A stretch of DNA of 64,000 nt, from positions 186,001 through 250,000 of the forward strand of contig OZ243953.1 in the NCBI GenBank assembly GCA_965214475.1, read 5' to 3'. Position numbers and translations under genes: made by a program. This document shows positions 8,420 through 17,942 of this stretch, piece after piece. The notes beneath the pieces are model-generated. The model made no database searches. It saw only the letters and a list, made by a program, of their open reading frames with translations, and was not told where the DNA came from. The stretch's first letter is position 1. Every line of letters starts with the position of its first letter. Source of the DNA: SIRX01 sp965214475. GTDB lineage: Bacteria; Actinomycetota; Rubrobacteria; Rubrobacterales; Rubrobacteraceae.

Positions 8420-8442
8420 GTGGGCTGCGACTAGTAGCCCAC
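8420..8442. other. Perfect 7-bp hairpin between PH-like gene and amt terminator
   Basis: GTGGGCT (8420-8426) and AGCCCAC (8436-8442) form a perfect stem with a 9-base loop. It has no flanking T tract on either strand, so it is not a standard terminator. It lies 29-51 bases upstream of the PH-like gene's ATG and could be part of its leader. Function not determined. Confidence 0.4.
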
Positions 8443-8521
8443 GGCCCCTTGAAGCGTACCCCAACTTGCACTGTAACGCGAGAAACCCCCGGGCGTTTAC
8501 CAAGAGGTTCGACAACAAAAA

Positions 8522-8553
8522 CCGACGGGCCGGAAAGAAATCCTGACCCGTCG
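8522..8553 (-). terminator. Rho-independent terminator of amt
   Basis: On the minus strand, CGACGGG pairs with CCCGTCG (bases 8523-8529 and 8547-8553), followed by GGTTTTTGTTG. It begins 18 bases after the stop codon of the ammonium transporter, which is the expected place. Confidence 0.75.
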
Positions 8554-8570
8554 AAAACCGTTGTGTAGTG

Positions 8571-9977
8571 CTAGGACTTGCTTTCGGTGGAAGTTGCCGT
8601 AGTTTCCTGGGGACCAGCGGCGAACGCTCCATTGCCGTTCTGACGGTCGTCGGTAGCGATGATCTGACCCGCGTAACCGTAGACACCGTGCTCGCTGATG
8701 TCGAGACCGTTGAGTTCTTCTTCCGGCTTGACCCGGACACCGATGGTAGCTTTGAGGATGGCGAACACCGCCAGCGAAGCGATGAACACGAACCCGCCGG
8801 CCGCGACGATGCCGATGGCCTGAATGCCGAGCTGGGTGAGCCCGCCGCCGTAGAAAAGGCCCGGGTTGCCGCCGTTGGCCTCCGATAGCGCCGGGGTGGC
8901 GAAGAAGCCGCATGAGAGCGTACCCCAGATACCGCCCATGCCGTGCGCCGCAATAGCGCCCACCGGATCGTCTATGCCGATACGGTCGAAGAAGAGGAGG
9001 CTCGCGTACATAATGACACCCGCTATGAAACCAATAATTACCGCAGCCCACGGGGCCACGAAAGCGCACGAGGCGGTGATGGCCACCAGGGCCGCTATAG
9101 CGCCGTTGCCCGCCATTCCGACATCAACGTTGCGCCGGTAAGCGTAGCTCATGGCGATGGCGCCCAGAACACCGGCAGCCGCCGCGAGGTTCGTCGTAAG
9201 AGCGATGTCGGCGATCTCCGGGACCGCGCCCAGCGTCGAGCCGGGGTTGAAGCCCTGCCAGCCGACCCACAGAATCAGGACGCCCAGCACCGCCAGCGGC
9301 ATGTTGTGGCCGGCGATGGTCTGCGGGTTGCCCTCATCATCGTACTTACCGAGCCGGGGACCGAGGATCAAGGTTCCCGCCAACGCCGCCATGGCGCCGG
9401 AAAGGTGGACTACCGTGGAGCCGGCGAAGTCCTGCTTGCCGAGGCCGCTGAGCCAGCCGCCGCCCCAGATCCAGTGCGCCACCATCGGGTAGATGAGCCC
9501 GACGAAGACTACCGCGAAGATCAAATAAACAGAGAACTTGGTCCGCTCCAGCATCGTGCCCCACACAATCGCCAGCGAGACCAGCGCGAAGGCCGTCTGG
9601 AAGAGGAACAACAGCGAGACGGGAATGCCGTCGTCTTCGAATCCGGTCAGGAAGAAGCCACCGCTTCCCAAGAGCGCGTTGCCCTCGCTAAAAGCCAGGC
9701 CGAAGCCGACCGCCCAGAAGACGAGCGCCCCGATACCCATGTTCGCCAGGATCTTGGCGACGACGCTCCCGACGTTCTTCATCCGGGAGAATCCGACCTC
9801 CAGCATCGCGAAACCGGCCTGCATGAACAAAACCAGAACGAAAGCCACCATCACCCAGATGGTGTTGGCGACGAACTGCAGATCCTCGTTGCTCGGTGCA
9901 TCCTGCGCGAACGCCACCGAAGGTAAAGCCAGAGCCGCGATCATAGCAACGGCGAATACGAGTCCCAATCGGCGCAA
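8571..9977 (-). CDS. amt: Ammonium transporter (Amt/MEP/Rh family)
   Basis: Forms trimeric membrane channels for ammonium uptake. The start is taken as TTG 9977, which has AGGAGG just upstream and gives a 468-residue protein that begins with a signal peptide (LRRLGLVFAVAMIAALALP, cleavage after AFA). A further upstream start would only add a non-conserved tail. Eleven helices follow. Family marks are the twin-histidine segments STVVHLSGAMAALAG and AAHGMGGIWG, the FMQAGFAMLE helix, and GWQGFNPGS. The C-terminal tail is long and charged. A PucR-type regulator lies directly upstream on the same strand, suggesting local nitrogen control. No glnK is present nearby. Confidence 0.95.
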   Translation of the reverse strand: MRRLGLVFAVAMIAALALPSVAFAQDAPSNEDLQFVANTIWVMVAFVLVLFMQAGFAMLEVGFSRMKNVGSVVAKILANMGIGALVFWAVGFGLAFSEGNALLGSGGFFLTGFEDDGIPVSLLFLFQTAFALVSLAIVWGTMLERTKFSVYLIFAVVFVGLIYPMVAHWIWGGGWLSGLGKQDFAGSTVVHLSGAMAALAGTLILGPRLGKYDDEGNPQTIAGHNMPLAVLGVLILWVGWQGFNPGSTLGAVPEIADIALTTNLAAAAGVLGAIAMSYAYRRNVDVGMAGNGAIAALVAITASCAFVAPWAAVIIGFIAGVIMYASLLFFDRIGIDDPVGAIAAHGMGGIWGTLSCGFFATPALSEANGGNPGLFYGGGLTQLGIQAIGIVAAGGFVFIASLAVFAILKATIGVRVKPEEELNGLDISEHGVYGYAGQIIATDDRQNGNGAFAAGPQETTATSTESKS

Positions 9978-10122
9978 AGTAGTGTCCTCCTTGCTAGTGG
10001 TTACAAAGACTCTGAAATAATATCCGCCTGTGTGCCGAACGTCTTTATACCAATGTACAAACATGGGGCAGCAGAACACTGCGATTGTTACTGCGCATGT
10101 ATAAAAGCGCGCGGTTTCGAGG

Positions 10123-11814
10123 TCATCGGTCGGAGAGGTTGGAGGGCTTTTTTGGTACGCGGCCCAACAGCTGCATGACTTTTATGCCCAGCGTGAGGCT
10201 CTCGCGGTCTTCGCTCTTGTCCACATCGAGGCCGGTGAGTTCGCTGACGCGGTCCAGCCGGTAGCGGATGGTGTGTCGGTGGGCGAAAAGCTCCGTCGCC
10301 GTCTTGACGGTCGAGGCGTCGTTGCGCAGGTAGGTGGTGAGGGTGTTAACCAGCTCCGTGCCGTAGCGGAAGTCGTAGGCCACGACGGGCGACAGGGTCT
10401 CGTTGTAGAAGGACTCCAGCTCCTCCGGGTCTTCTTGTAGCACCCGGAAGAGGAGTTTGTAAGTTCCGGCTCCCTCGAAGGTCGAGATAGACGAGGAGCC
10501 GTGGATGCGGTGCCCAATCTCCAGCGCGACCTCTGCTTCCGAGTAGGCCTCCGGGAGCTCCGAGGGGTTTTCGATGTAGCGTCCGATGCCGATGGAGGTC
10601 GTCAAGTCGGGGAGGAGTCCCTTGACGTAGCGTTGTATCTGGTTTGCCAGTAGCCGGGTTCCACCGGGAATCTCTGAGAGCGGCATCTCCTTCGAAGCCC
10701 CTATAAACAATATTACGTTGTCCGAGCGGGGACCGAGCAAGAAGTTGTCGAAGAGCTGGCGGGCTTGCAAACGAACCGCGTCGGCCAGACGCTTTTTCAG
10801 TTCCTGAATAGCGGATTCTTTGAGTTTGCGACGCTCCAGGTAGTTGGCGAAGTCGTCGATATCCACGATCAAGGCCATAGCACCCGATGAGAGGTCTGCG
10901 CCCAGATAGCGGGCCCGCTGTAGCAGCAAGTCTACGGAACCGTAGTGGCCGTTCACCAAATCGTCCACGAAGTCGCCGCGGGCGCCGAGCTCGGTCTCCA
11001 GCCGGACCCGCTCTTTACCGAGCTCGGTCTCCAGAATACGCCGCGCCCAGTACAGGATTACCACGTCTTCCGGGGAAAGAGAGTGGCCTTCGAGGTCCAT
11101 CCACAAGTAGCCTACCGGGGCACCGCTGCCTATCGGCATCCAGAAAAGTTCGTTGCTCTTGACTCTCCAGCGTTCGATCGGTACTGACAGAAAACCATCC
11201 GGTAACCGGGCGTAGCGGTCTCTTCTCTCGCGATGTATCTCGTCGACACCGCTGCTGCTAGAAGCCCGAAGCTCATTTTCCTCTAGTAGGCCGGCCAGTA
11301 CACGGGATTCTCCCGCATTAGTTAGCAGCCGCCCAACCGAATCCTCGACCGCGACAGTACGCCCGAGTAATCCAGCGATACTCGCCGTCAGGCTTTGTAT
11401 CGTGCCCCCGCTCACCGCGGTCTCCAGAAGAGCCTTGCTAACCGTGTGGGAGCGGAGTAGCAGCTCGTTGCCTCCTGAAAAGGCCGAAAACAGGCCCTTG
11501 AGCGGCACGGAGGGGTCTAGTGTAAAGAGACCGATGGCGAGCTTCTGTGCCAGGTCTACGGCTTCTTCTTCGGGTGGAGTGTTTGTTCGCCAGACCATGG
11601 CGGGAGCCCCAACTTCCTGGACGTGCTTCAGGAATTGTGAGTCTAACTTCTCTCGGTTGCTCACGGCGATCTCACCCGGCTCCAGCCAACCTTTTCCCGC
11701 CCGGGCTCCTTCGTCTACCGCGACTCCGGTAACGATGCGATCATTGTCACCTACCACGGGGCAGGTGGCGCCGAGATTCTCGGTAATCGTTTGTCTGAAA
11801 TCTCGTAATATCAT
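10123..11814 (-). CDS. PucR-family transcriptional regulator
   Basis: A 563-residue cytoplasmic regulator. The N-terminal two fifths are a sensor region of unknown ligand. Residues about 290-420 form the GGDEF-like CdaR domain (ALIVDIDDFANYLE, then LTTSIGIGRYIENPSELPEAYSEAEVALEIG). The C-terminal PucR helix-turn-helix is at about 490-550 (TLTTYLRNDASTVKTATE, then HRHTIRYRLDRVSELTGLD). Members typically activate genes for nitrogen-compound use. It is separated by 145 bases from the amt gene, which makes amt a candidate target. ATG 11814 has GGGGGGT upstream. It is divergent from uvrA, with 189 bases shared between them. Confidence 0.92.
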   Translation of the reverse strand: MILRDFRQTITENLGATCPVVGDNDRIVTGVAVDEGARAGKGWLEPGEIAVSNREKLDSQFLKHVQEVGAPAMVWRTNTPPEEEAVDLAQKLAIGLFTLDPSVPLKGLFSAFSGGNELLLRSHTVSKALLETAVSGGTIQSLTASIAGLLGRTVAVEDSVGRLLTNAGESRVLAGLLEENELRASSSSGVDEIHRERRDRYARLPDGFLSVPIERWRVKSNELFWMPIGSGAPVGYLWMDLEGHSLSPEDVVILYWARRILETELGKERVRLETELGARGDFVDDLVNGHYGSVDLLLQRARYLGADLSSGAMALIVDIDDFANYLERRKLKESAIQELKKRLADAVRLQARQLFDNFLLGPRSDNVILFIGASKEMPLSEIPGGTRLLANQIQRYVKGLLPDLTTSIGIGRYIENPSELPEAYSEAEVALEIGHRIHGSSSISTFEGAGTYKLLFRVLQEDPEELESFYNETLSPVVAYDFRYGTELVNTLTTYLRNDASTVKTATELFAHRHTIRYRLDRVSELTGLDVDKSEDRESLTLGIKVMQLLGRVPKKPSNLSDR

Positions 11815-12003
11815 CGATGACCCCCCTATGGCTTGGGGCGATAGGTGACTACCTCATGCTGGATAACTATATACGTTCGGGCACGAAAGGCAAAAGGTGC
11901 TGGATTCCGATGATAAAATTTTAGCCAGTAACAATACACCCTTTGGCCTCCCTCATAGAGGCCGTATACTTGCCGGTAACGTCCTCGAAAAAGGAGCCGA
12001 AAC

Positions 12004-14850
12004 ATCGCCGAGAGTCAGATAGTCGTCCGCGGGGCGCGGGAGCACAACCTGAAAAACGTTACCGTCTCGATGCCGCGAGACGAGATGGTCGTGGTAACCG
12101 GACTCTCCGGCAGCGGAAAGTCGTCCCTGGCATTCGATACGATCTACGCCGAAGGACAGCGCCGCTACGTCGAGAGCCTCTCTGCTTACGCTCGGCAGTT
12201 CCTCGGCCAGATGGACAAGCCGGACGTGGACCACATAGACGGCCTCTCGCCCGCGGTCTCCATAGACCAGAAAACCACGAGCAACAACCCCCGCTCGACC
12301 GTGGCTACGGTAACGGAGATCTACGACTACCTCCGCCTGCTGTACGCCCGCGCCGGACGTCCCCACTGTCACGTCTGCGGGTTTCCCGTGGCCTCCTCGA
12401 CCCCGCAGCAGATGGTCGAAAAGGTTCTGGAACTGCCCGAAAAGGCCCGCTTTATGGTGATGGCGCCGGTAGTGCGGGGCCGCAAGGGGGAGTATGGCAA
12501 GATGTTCAAAGACCTGGCCGAGGACGGCTACGCCCGAGTGCGGGTAGACGGCGAGCTACATGAGTTGCCGGTGGATCTCAACCTGGACCGGAACTACAAA
12601 CACGACATCGACGTGGTGGTGGACCGGCTCGTGGTACGGGATGGTATCGAGCGTCGCCTCACCGACTCTATCGAAACGGCACTGAAGTTGTCCGAAGGAC
12701 TCGTCCAAATCGAGACCGTAGAGCAGAACGGCTCCGGGGATTCGATGCTCTTCTCGGAGAGCTTTACCTGCACCAACTGCGGGGCCTCCATCGCTGAGAT
12801 ACAGCCCCGGACCTTCTCATTCAACAGTCCGCACGGGGCTTGCTCCCGTTGCGACGGGCTGGGGAGCCGGCTGGAGATAGACCCGGAAATGGTAGTGCCA
12901 AATGGGGACTTGAGCATCAACGAAGGGGCGCTGGTTCCGTGGGCAAACTCTTCCAGCGAGTACCAGAGTAGCATCCTCGGGGCGCTCTCGGAAAAGTACG
13001 ACATAGACCTCAATGTGCCCTGGCGGGATCTGCCGGAGGAACACAGAAGTACTGTGCTGCACGGTACGGACGGCGGCCGAATATACATCTCTTACCGCAA
13101 CCGCTACGGTAGGCGCCGACAGTACATGTCCAAGTTCGACGGCGTGGTCGGCAACCTGCAGCGCCGATATTCCGAGACCGAATCCGAGTATCGGCGAGAG
13201 AAGATCGAAGAGTTTATGAGCCACGTACCCTGCCCGAAATGCAAGGGTGCGCGGCTGAGACCCGAGGCGCTCGCCGTGATGGTGGGGGGGAAGGATGTCC
13301 ACGAATTCACCGAGTTGAGTGTAATGGACGCCCAGAACTTCTTTGCGGGCGTCGAGTTTACCCCCCGCGAGTGGATCATCGCCGAGCGAGTTGTCAAGGA
13401 GATCCGTGAGCGGCTGGGCTTTCTCGTGGATGTAGGACTTGGTTACCTTACCCTGAGCCGCTCCGCCGGGACCCTCTCTGGTGGCGAGGCCCAGAGGATA
13501 CGGTTGGCGTCTCAAGTCGGGAGCGGGCTCGTTGGGGTACTGTATGTGTTGGATGAGCCCTCGATCGGACTTCATCAGCGGGACAACCAGCGCCTTCTGA
13601 CCACCCTTACCAAACTCCGGGACTTGGGCAATACCCTGGTCGTGGTCGAGCACGATGAGGAGACGATCCGTGCAGCCGATTACGTCCTGGACGTCGGACC
13701 GGGCGCCGGAGTTCACGGTGGTGAGATCGTGGCCGCCGGTAGCGTGAGTGACCTCGAAGCTGCGGAGCGGTCCGTAACCGGGGACTTTCTGGCCGGTCGC
13801 CGCCGTATAGAGCCTCCGGATGTGCGCCGGGAGCCGACCGGGGTCGTGACGGTTCTCGGGGCCAGCGAGCACAACCTGAAAGACGTCGATGCAGAGTTCC
13901 CGCTCGGGGTGTTCACGTGTGTAACGGGGGTTTCCGGCTCTGGAAAGAGCACACTGGTGAACGACATACTCTTCAAAGCGCTCGCCAACGCGGTGAGCCG
14001 CGGCAAGCACCGTCCGGGGCGCCATACGGGCCTCACAGGTATAGAAGACGTAGACAAAGTCATAGACATAGATCAGAGCCCGATCGGGCGTACGCCACGT
14101 TCGAACCCTGCGACTTACACGAAAATCTTCGACCACATCCGGCAACTCTTCGCTTCTACTCCGGAGGCCAAGATTCGGGGCTACAAACCGGGCCGCTTCT
14201 CGTTCAACGTCAAGGGTGGACGTTGTGAGGCGTGCCGGGGAGACGGCCAGATCCGTATAGAGATGCACTTTCTCCCGGACGTCTACGTCCCCTGCGAGGT
14301 CTGCAAGGGACGCCGCTACAACACCGAAACTCTGCGTGTCACCTACAAGGGTAAGAGCATCTCCGACGTACTGGACATGACCGTTGCCGAAGCCTGCGAG
14401 TTCTTCGAGCCGGTTCCGGCCGTCGCCCGCCGCCTCAATACTCTGCGCGATGTGGGGCTTGGCTACGTCCGACTCGGGCAGCCGGCCACGACACTTTCCG
14501 GGGGTGAGGCTCAGCGAGTAAAGTTGGCGAGCGAGCTGGGCAAGCGGGCGACAGGAAAAACGCTGTACATCCTGGACGAGCCCACAACGGGACTTCACTT
14601 CGCCGATGTTGAACGGTTGCTGGAGATCCTTCACCGGCTGGTGGACGCCGGGAATACGGTAATCGTAATCGAGCATAACCTCGATGTGATCCGGTCAGCC
14701 GACCACGTTTTGGACCTCGGTCCTGAAGGCGGTAACGGTGGCGGTGAGATTATCGCCACGGGGGTCCCCGAGGAAATTGCCCGGGTCGAGGAATCTCACA
14801 CGGGCCGTTTCCTGAAAGAGATCATGCCCGAAGTCGTCGCCGCTAGCTGA
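12004..14850 (+). CDS. uvrA: Excinuclease ABC subunit A
   Basis: Damage-recognition ATPase of nucleotide excision repair. Two ABC modules are seen: Walker A GLSGSGKSSLAF near residue 35 and GVSGSGKSTLVN near 640, signature motifs LSGGEAQRIRLA and LSGGEAQRVKLA, and zinc modules CTNC...CSRC and CEAC...CEVC. UvrA homologues begin with about ten residues before IVVRGAREHNLKNV, and that conserved segment is fully encoded here. No ATG, GTG or TTG precedes it after the in-frame TAA at 11977; instead ATC at 12004 follows AAGGAG by seven bases. Starting at ATG 12070 would delete the conserved N-terminus. An ATC start giving 948 residues is therefore proposed. Confidence 0.95.
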   Translation: MAESQIVVRGAREHNLKNVTVSMPRDEMVVVTGLSGSGKSSLAFDTIYAEGQRRYVESLSAYARQFLGQMDKPDVDHIDGLSPAVSIDQKTTSNNPRSTVATVTEIYDYLRLLYARAGRPHCHVCGFPVASSTPQQMVEKVLELPEKARFMVMAPVVRGRKGEYGKMFKDLAEDGYARVRVDGELHELPVDLNLDRNYKHDIDVVVDRLVVRDGIERRLTDSIETALKLSEGLVQIETVEQNGSGDSMLFSESFTCTNCGASIAEIQPRTFSFNSPHGACSRCDGLGSRLEIDPEMVVPNGDLSINEGALVPWANSSSEYQSSILGALSEKYDIDLNVPWRDLPEEHRSTVLHGTDGGRIYISYRNRYGRRRQYMSKFDGVVGNLQRRYSETESEYRREKIEEFMSHVPCPKCKGARLRPEALAVMVGGKDVHEFTELSVMDAQNFFAGVEFTPREWIIAERVVKEIRERLGFLVDVGLGYLTLSRSAGTLSGGEAQRIRLASQVGSGLVGVLYVLDEPSIGLHQRDNQRLLTTLTKLRDLGNTLVVVEHDEETIRAADYVLDVGPGAGVHGGEIVAAGSVSDLEAAERSVTGDFLAGRRRIEPPDVRREPTGVVTVLGASEHNLKDVDAEFPLGVFTCVTGVSGSGKSTLVNDILFKALANAVSRGKHRPGRHTGLTGIEDVDKVIDIDQSPIGRTPRSNPATYTKIFDHIRQLFASTPEAKIRGYKPGRFSFNVKGGRCEACRGDGQIRIEMHFLPDVYVPCEVCKGRRYNTETLRVTYKGKSISDVLDMTVAEACEFFEPVPAVARRLNTLRDVGLGYVRLGQPATTLSGGEAQRVKLASELGKRATGKTLYILDEPTTGLHFADVERLLEILHRLVDAGNTVIVIEHNLDVIRSADHVLDLGPEGGNGGGEIIATGVPEEIARVEESHTGRFLKEIMPEVVAAS

Positions 14851-14879
14851 GGTATTTCTTAGTCGATTGGGGTGATCGG

Positions 14880-15422
14880 ATAAAGATTTACATCGCACTC
14901 TTCAGAGGAATAAATGTTGGCGGTAAGAATGTTTTGCCTATGAACGAACTTGTAGCCGTATTCGAGAGTGTCGGCGCTCTCGACATCAAAACCTACATTC
15001 AAAGCGGCAATGTGGTTTTCAAAAGTAGGGAAACAGACATCTCGCTGCTCTCGGAGGAGATAGGCGCAGCGGTCAAAAAGAGCTGTGGGTTCGAACCTCG
15101 GGTGCTTTTACTCGAACTTGAGGAGATAGAAAGAGCGGTCGAAGCCAATCCATTCCCCGAGGCGGAATCCGAACCCAAGACTCTGCACGCATTCTTTTTG
15201 GCATCTACGCCGATTAACCCGGACTTCGACGCCCTCGAAGCCATCAAGAGCGACCGTGAAAGATTCGTTCTCCAGAACGGTGTTTTCTACCTGCATGCTC
15301 CAGATGGGATAGGGGGATCCAAGCTCGCCGCGAATGCTGAAAAGTTACTCGGCGTTCCGATAACCGGCCGGAACTGGAGAACCGTCTGCAAGGTTGTGGC
15401 ACTGGCGAAGCAAAGCGTGTAA
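14880..15422 (+). CDS. DUF1697 family protein
   Basis: A conserved bacterial protein of unknown biochemical role, 180 residues. The family's N-terminal signature YIALFRGINVGGKNVLPM is intact, as are TYIQSGNVVF and the C-terminal TGRNWRTV. No ATG, GTG or TTG precedes this signature in frame; the codon at the exact expected start (KIYIALFRG follows it) is ATA at 14880, and it stands behind GGGGTGAT, complementary to the 16S rRNA tail, at normal spacing. Starting at TTG 14934 or ATG 14940 would remove the signature. It lies 29 bases after uvrA on the same strand, so it may be cotranscribed. Confidence 0.85.
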   Translation: MKIYIALFRGINVGGKNVLPMNELVAVFESVGALDIKTYIQSGNVVFKSRETDISLLSEEIGAAVKKSCGFEPRVLLLELEEIERAVEANPFPEAESEPKTLHAFFLASTPINPDFDALEAIKSDRERFVLQNGVFYLHAPDGIGGSKLAANAEKLLGVPITGRNWRTVCKVVALAKQSV

Positions 15423-15471
15423 CCGCGCTCTGCGCAGAAGTTTCGTGTTTCGAAAAAGTTTTCTAGGACTC

Positions 15472-17250
15472 TTACGGTTCCCAAACTGGGTTGAAGAGTT
15501 TGTTCTCGTCGTAGTTTTCGTTCTCGCCCACGGACCTGTAGGTGTCCGTATAAACTTTGCCTTCGTCTACGACCTCTCCGTTCTCCATCACTTTTTTGTA
15601 GGTGACCCAGGTGGAGGTACTGTTATCGTATTCTACCCTTTCGGAGCGTAGCTCTGCTTCTGTATCCGTGGGCTGTCCCCAGACCTCGGCGTACATAAAT
15701 CCATCGTCGTCTACCCACTCTCTCAAGAGTACGTACCCGTCGGTGGTGTTCTTAAACTGGGAGTCGAGTTCCCCATTGCCATAGGCGTCCCCGAACCACA
15801 CGGTCGAGTCGAAGCCCGGTTTTATGTACTCCAGCATGGCGTAGTGAGGGTGGCGTTCCACGACCTCCAACCCTGACCGGACCGCCGCGACGTAAAGGGT
15901 AGAGGCCACCTGGCAAAGGCCGCCGCCTTCGGCGTACTGGATCAGACCTTCTTGGAAAACCTTGGCCTCTTTATAATCCAACTGAGATACCTTGTCGTTT
16001 ACCGAGAAGACCTCTCCAGGAGCCAACAGCGTCTGGTCTATGGATTTCGCTGCTATATTCAGGTTGTATGTTCTGTTGCCGTCGGGATCGTCTACCATTT
16101 TGTAATTAGTGTCGAACTTGCCGAGACGTTCGGTGGGTTTGAGGCTCTCGGCTTTTTCGGTGGTTAGCCCGGGCTGACGGCTCTCGTTCAGCGGAACCTC
16201 GAAAGTATGCTGCCCGCCGAACAGGCCGTTGTTTAGCTCTCCGGTGAGTTTGTCTTGCGCTACTTCTTTACCTGGCTGCGCCGGAACCACTTCCACGGTG
16301 TCGTCTGCGAATTTGAAGCTGGCGTCTTTGGGCTCCGTCTGCAAATCCTTGTACATGTTCGGCAGCATAGCCTGGAGCTGCTCGGCGTTTACCCCGAGGT
16401 TTACGCCGGATTCACTCTCCGAAACAGCCAGCAACTGCGCCACCTGCTCGGGGGGAAGGTTCCAGCTCTGCCCTTCGGCTTCAAAGACCAGGGGCTCTTC
16501 GAGAGCCTGGTTGATCCTGTTGGCCGCATCCTCAGCGTCCCCGGTAGAAATTTTGGGCTCTGCCGGCCCGCCCGCGACGTTGGCTTCACCGTTGAGGTTC
16601 CCGATAGTCCGCCGCACATTGTCCACAGTCGCGCCCTGATCTAGCTCAAAGCCCGCCTGACTCTCTTGTACTTGGGCTTCGGTTCTTGAAAGGGAGAGGA
16701 CCGCGTTCTGCGGCTCTTGGTTTACGTTGTTAGCCAAATCTCCCACTACGTTACGCACGAGATCTGTGTTGAACTCCGCGTTTGCGTCTACTTTCACCAT
16801 ACCTAGCGACGCGCGGAACCGCTCGGAGATTCGGTGACCGATCCAGCCGGTCCTTCCAACCTCGTAGGCCCGATCTATCGTGGGCCCTAGCTGGAAGTCT
16901 ATTCCGAGTTCCTCACTGTTCAATGCAACGTTCTCGTTGGGGCCGAGGAGCCGAATTTCTCCCGGCATCTCTCGCGAGAGCTCGTTCCCGACTATCTCGC
17001 GGGCCTCTTGCGGCGTCTCTCCGCCTACAGATACGCCTGCAACCTTTACTCCTCGGTAGACCTCTCCGGAGTTGGCGTAGGCGTCGAGGGCGACGAGAAC
17101 CGCCAGAACCGCGCATCCGATCAGCAGGATCTCCAACAGCCCATAGCGGCCTCGACCGCCGGAGCCTTTTTTAGGGTTGCCGGTGGCAGATTCTTTCCGA
17201 TAGCGGCTTTTAGCGAAACTTCTTGTCGAGTAGATCTTCGTTTTTCCCAT
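15472..17250 (-). CDS. VanW family protein with peptidoglycan-binding-like repeats
   Basis: A membrane-anchored exported protein of about 592 residues. A basic N-terminus is followed by one membrane helix (about 38-58, LLEILLIGCAVLAVLVAL). The middle carries two repeats of the PG-binding type often found before VanW. The VanW domain is near 370-500: FSVNDKVSQLDYKEAKVFQEG, then GGGLCQVASTLYVAAVRSGLEVVERHPH. A C-terminal G5-like strand region (VTYKKVMENGEVVDEGKVYTD) follows. Such proteins are thought to act at the cell wall, but the activity is not established. ATG 17250 is chosen; GTG 17256 is the alternative. Convergent with DUF1697. Confidence 0.85.
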   Translation of the reverse strand: MGKTKIYSTRSFAKSRYRKESATGNPKKGSGGRGRYGLLEILLIGCAVLAVLVALDAYANSGEVYRGVKVAGVSVGGETPQEAREIVGNELSREMPGEIRLLGPNENVALNSEELGIDFQLGPTIDRAYEVGRTGWIGHRISERFRASLGMVKVDANAEFNTDLVRNVVGDLANNVNQEPQNAVLSLSRTEAQVQESQAGFELDQGATVDNVRRTIGNLNGEANVAGGPAEPKISTGDAEDAANRINQALEEPLVFEAEGQSWNLPPEQVAQLLAVSESESGVNLGVNAEQLQAMLPNMYKDLQTEPKDASFKFADDTVEVVPAQPGKEVAQDKLTGELNNGLFGGQHTFEVPLNESRQPGLTTEKAESLKPTERLGKFDTNYKMVDDPDGNRTYNLNIAAKSIDQTLLAPGEVFSVNDKVSQLDYKEAKVFQEGLIQYAEGGGLCQVASTLYVAAVRSGLEVVERHPHYAMLEYIKPGFDSTVWFGDAYGNGELDSQFKNTTDGYVLLREWVDDDGFMYAEVWGQPTDTEAELRSERVEYDNSTSTWVTYKKVMENGEVVDEGKVYTDTYRSVGENENYDENKLFNPVWEP

Positions 17251-17477
17251 CCTCACACTAGCGGCGTCTTCTACGTTGCTTTGTCCAAGCTAGCTCTCAG
17301 TTATTGCAACTACTGTTACGCAGACCTCCCAGCATGTACCGGACTCCGCAACTACCTAAAAGCCGGTACTGAACTCTCCCAAACTTGCGTGGGCTGACGA
17401 ACAGATTCTAAAAGCATAGAACAGTTTTGTCACGTCGCCAGACGTAAAAGAGGGGAAAATATATGCAGTTACGTATT

Positions 17478-17942
17478 TTAGGTTGACTGTGGCACGTCTT
17501 TAGAGTTTTCGACAATCTCCTCCAGCGCAGAACCGAGCACGATATTTTCCAGGCCGCGGATCACGACCCGCGCGTCCTCGACGTAGTCTGTATAGCTTTC
17601 GTCGGTTTGTACCCTACGGAGTAGGCCTTCGAGTATCTTGCCGAGGCGGTTTATTCCCCACTCCATATACTCGTCGGTGTAGAGGGCGACCCGCACGACC
17701 GCGTCTACGCTTAGCGGGTCGAGGTTGCCGCGTTCCAAGTTTGTGATGACATAGTCGTACTGCTCCAAGATTTCATCCATTACCGGGCGGGCATCCGGCA
17801 TGTCTTCGGGTTCGAACATGAACACATAGGCCCCGGCTATCGTTTGGAGGGCTTTATCCTGGTAGTCGTATTCTCTCCGGGCGTAGTTCTCGATAACGTC
17901 GAAAAGCTCCGAGTATTTGCTGTTTTCAGGCACCTGAGACAT
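17478..17942 (-). CDS. Hypothetical helical protein
   Basis: A 154-residue acidic, soluble, helix-rich protein with no family I recognise. Features are a Tyr/Glu-rich N-terminus (YSELFDVIENYARREYDYQD), GAYVFMFEPEDMPDARPVMDEIL in the middle, and a Gln/Ser-poor tail. ATG 17942 is preceded by GAGGGG, a usable ribosome binding site. It is a single gene, transcribed toward the VanW gene with a 220-base gap between them. That gap (17257-17477) shows no further reading frame that I can support. Confidence 0.7.
   Translation of the reverse strand: MSQVPENSKYSELFDVIENYARREYDYQDKALQTIAGAYVFMFEPEDMPDARPVMDEILEQYDYVITNLERGNLDPLSVDAVVRVALYTDEYMEWGINRLGKILEGLLRRVQTDESYTDYVEDARVVIRGLENIVLGSALEEIVENSKDVPQST

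Noticed and set aside
8943..9926. Open frame of about 327 codons antisense to amt
   Set aside because: Highly charged, low-complexity translation with no fold; the amt gene on the other strand is certain.
12817..14676. Long open frame on the minus strand opposite uvrA (about 619 codons)
   Set aside because: It lies fully antisense to a gene with unmistakable motifs, has no protein-like domains, and arises from high GC at the third codon position.
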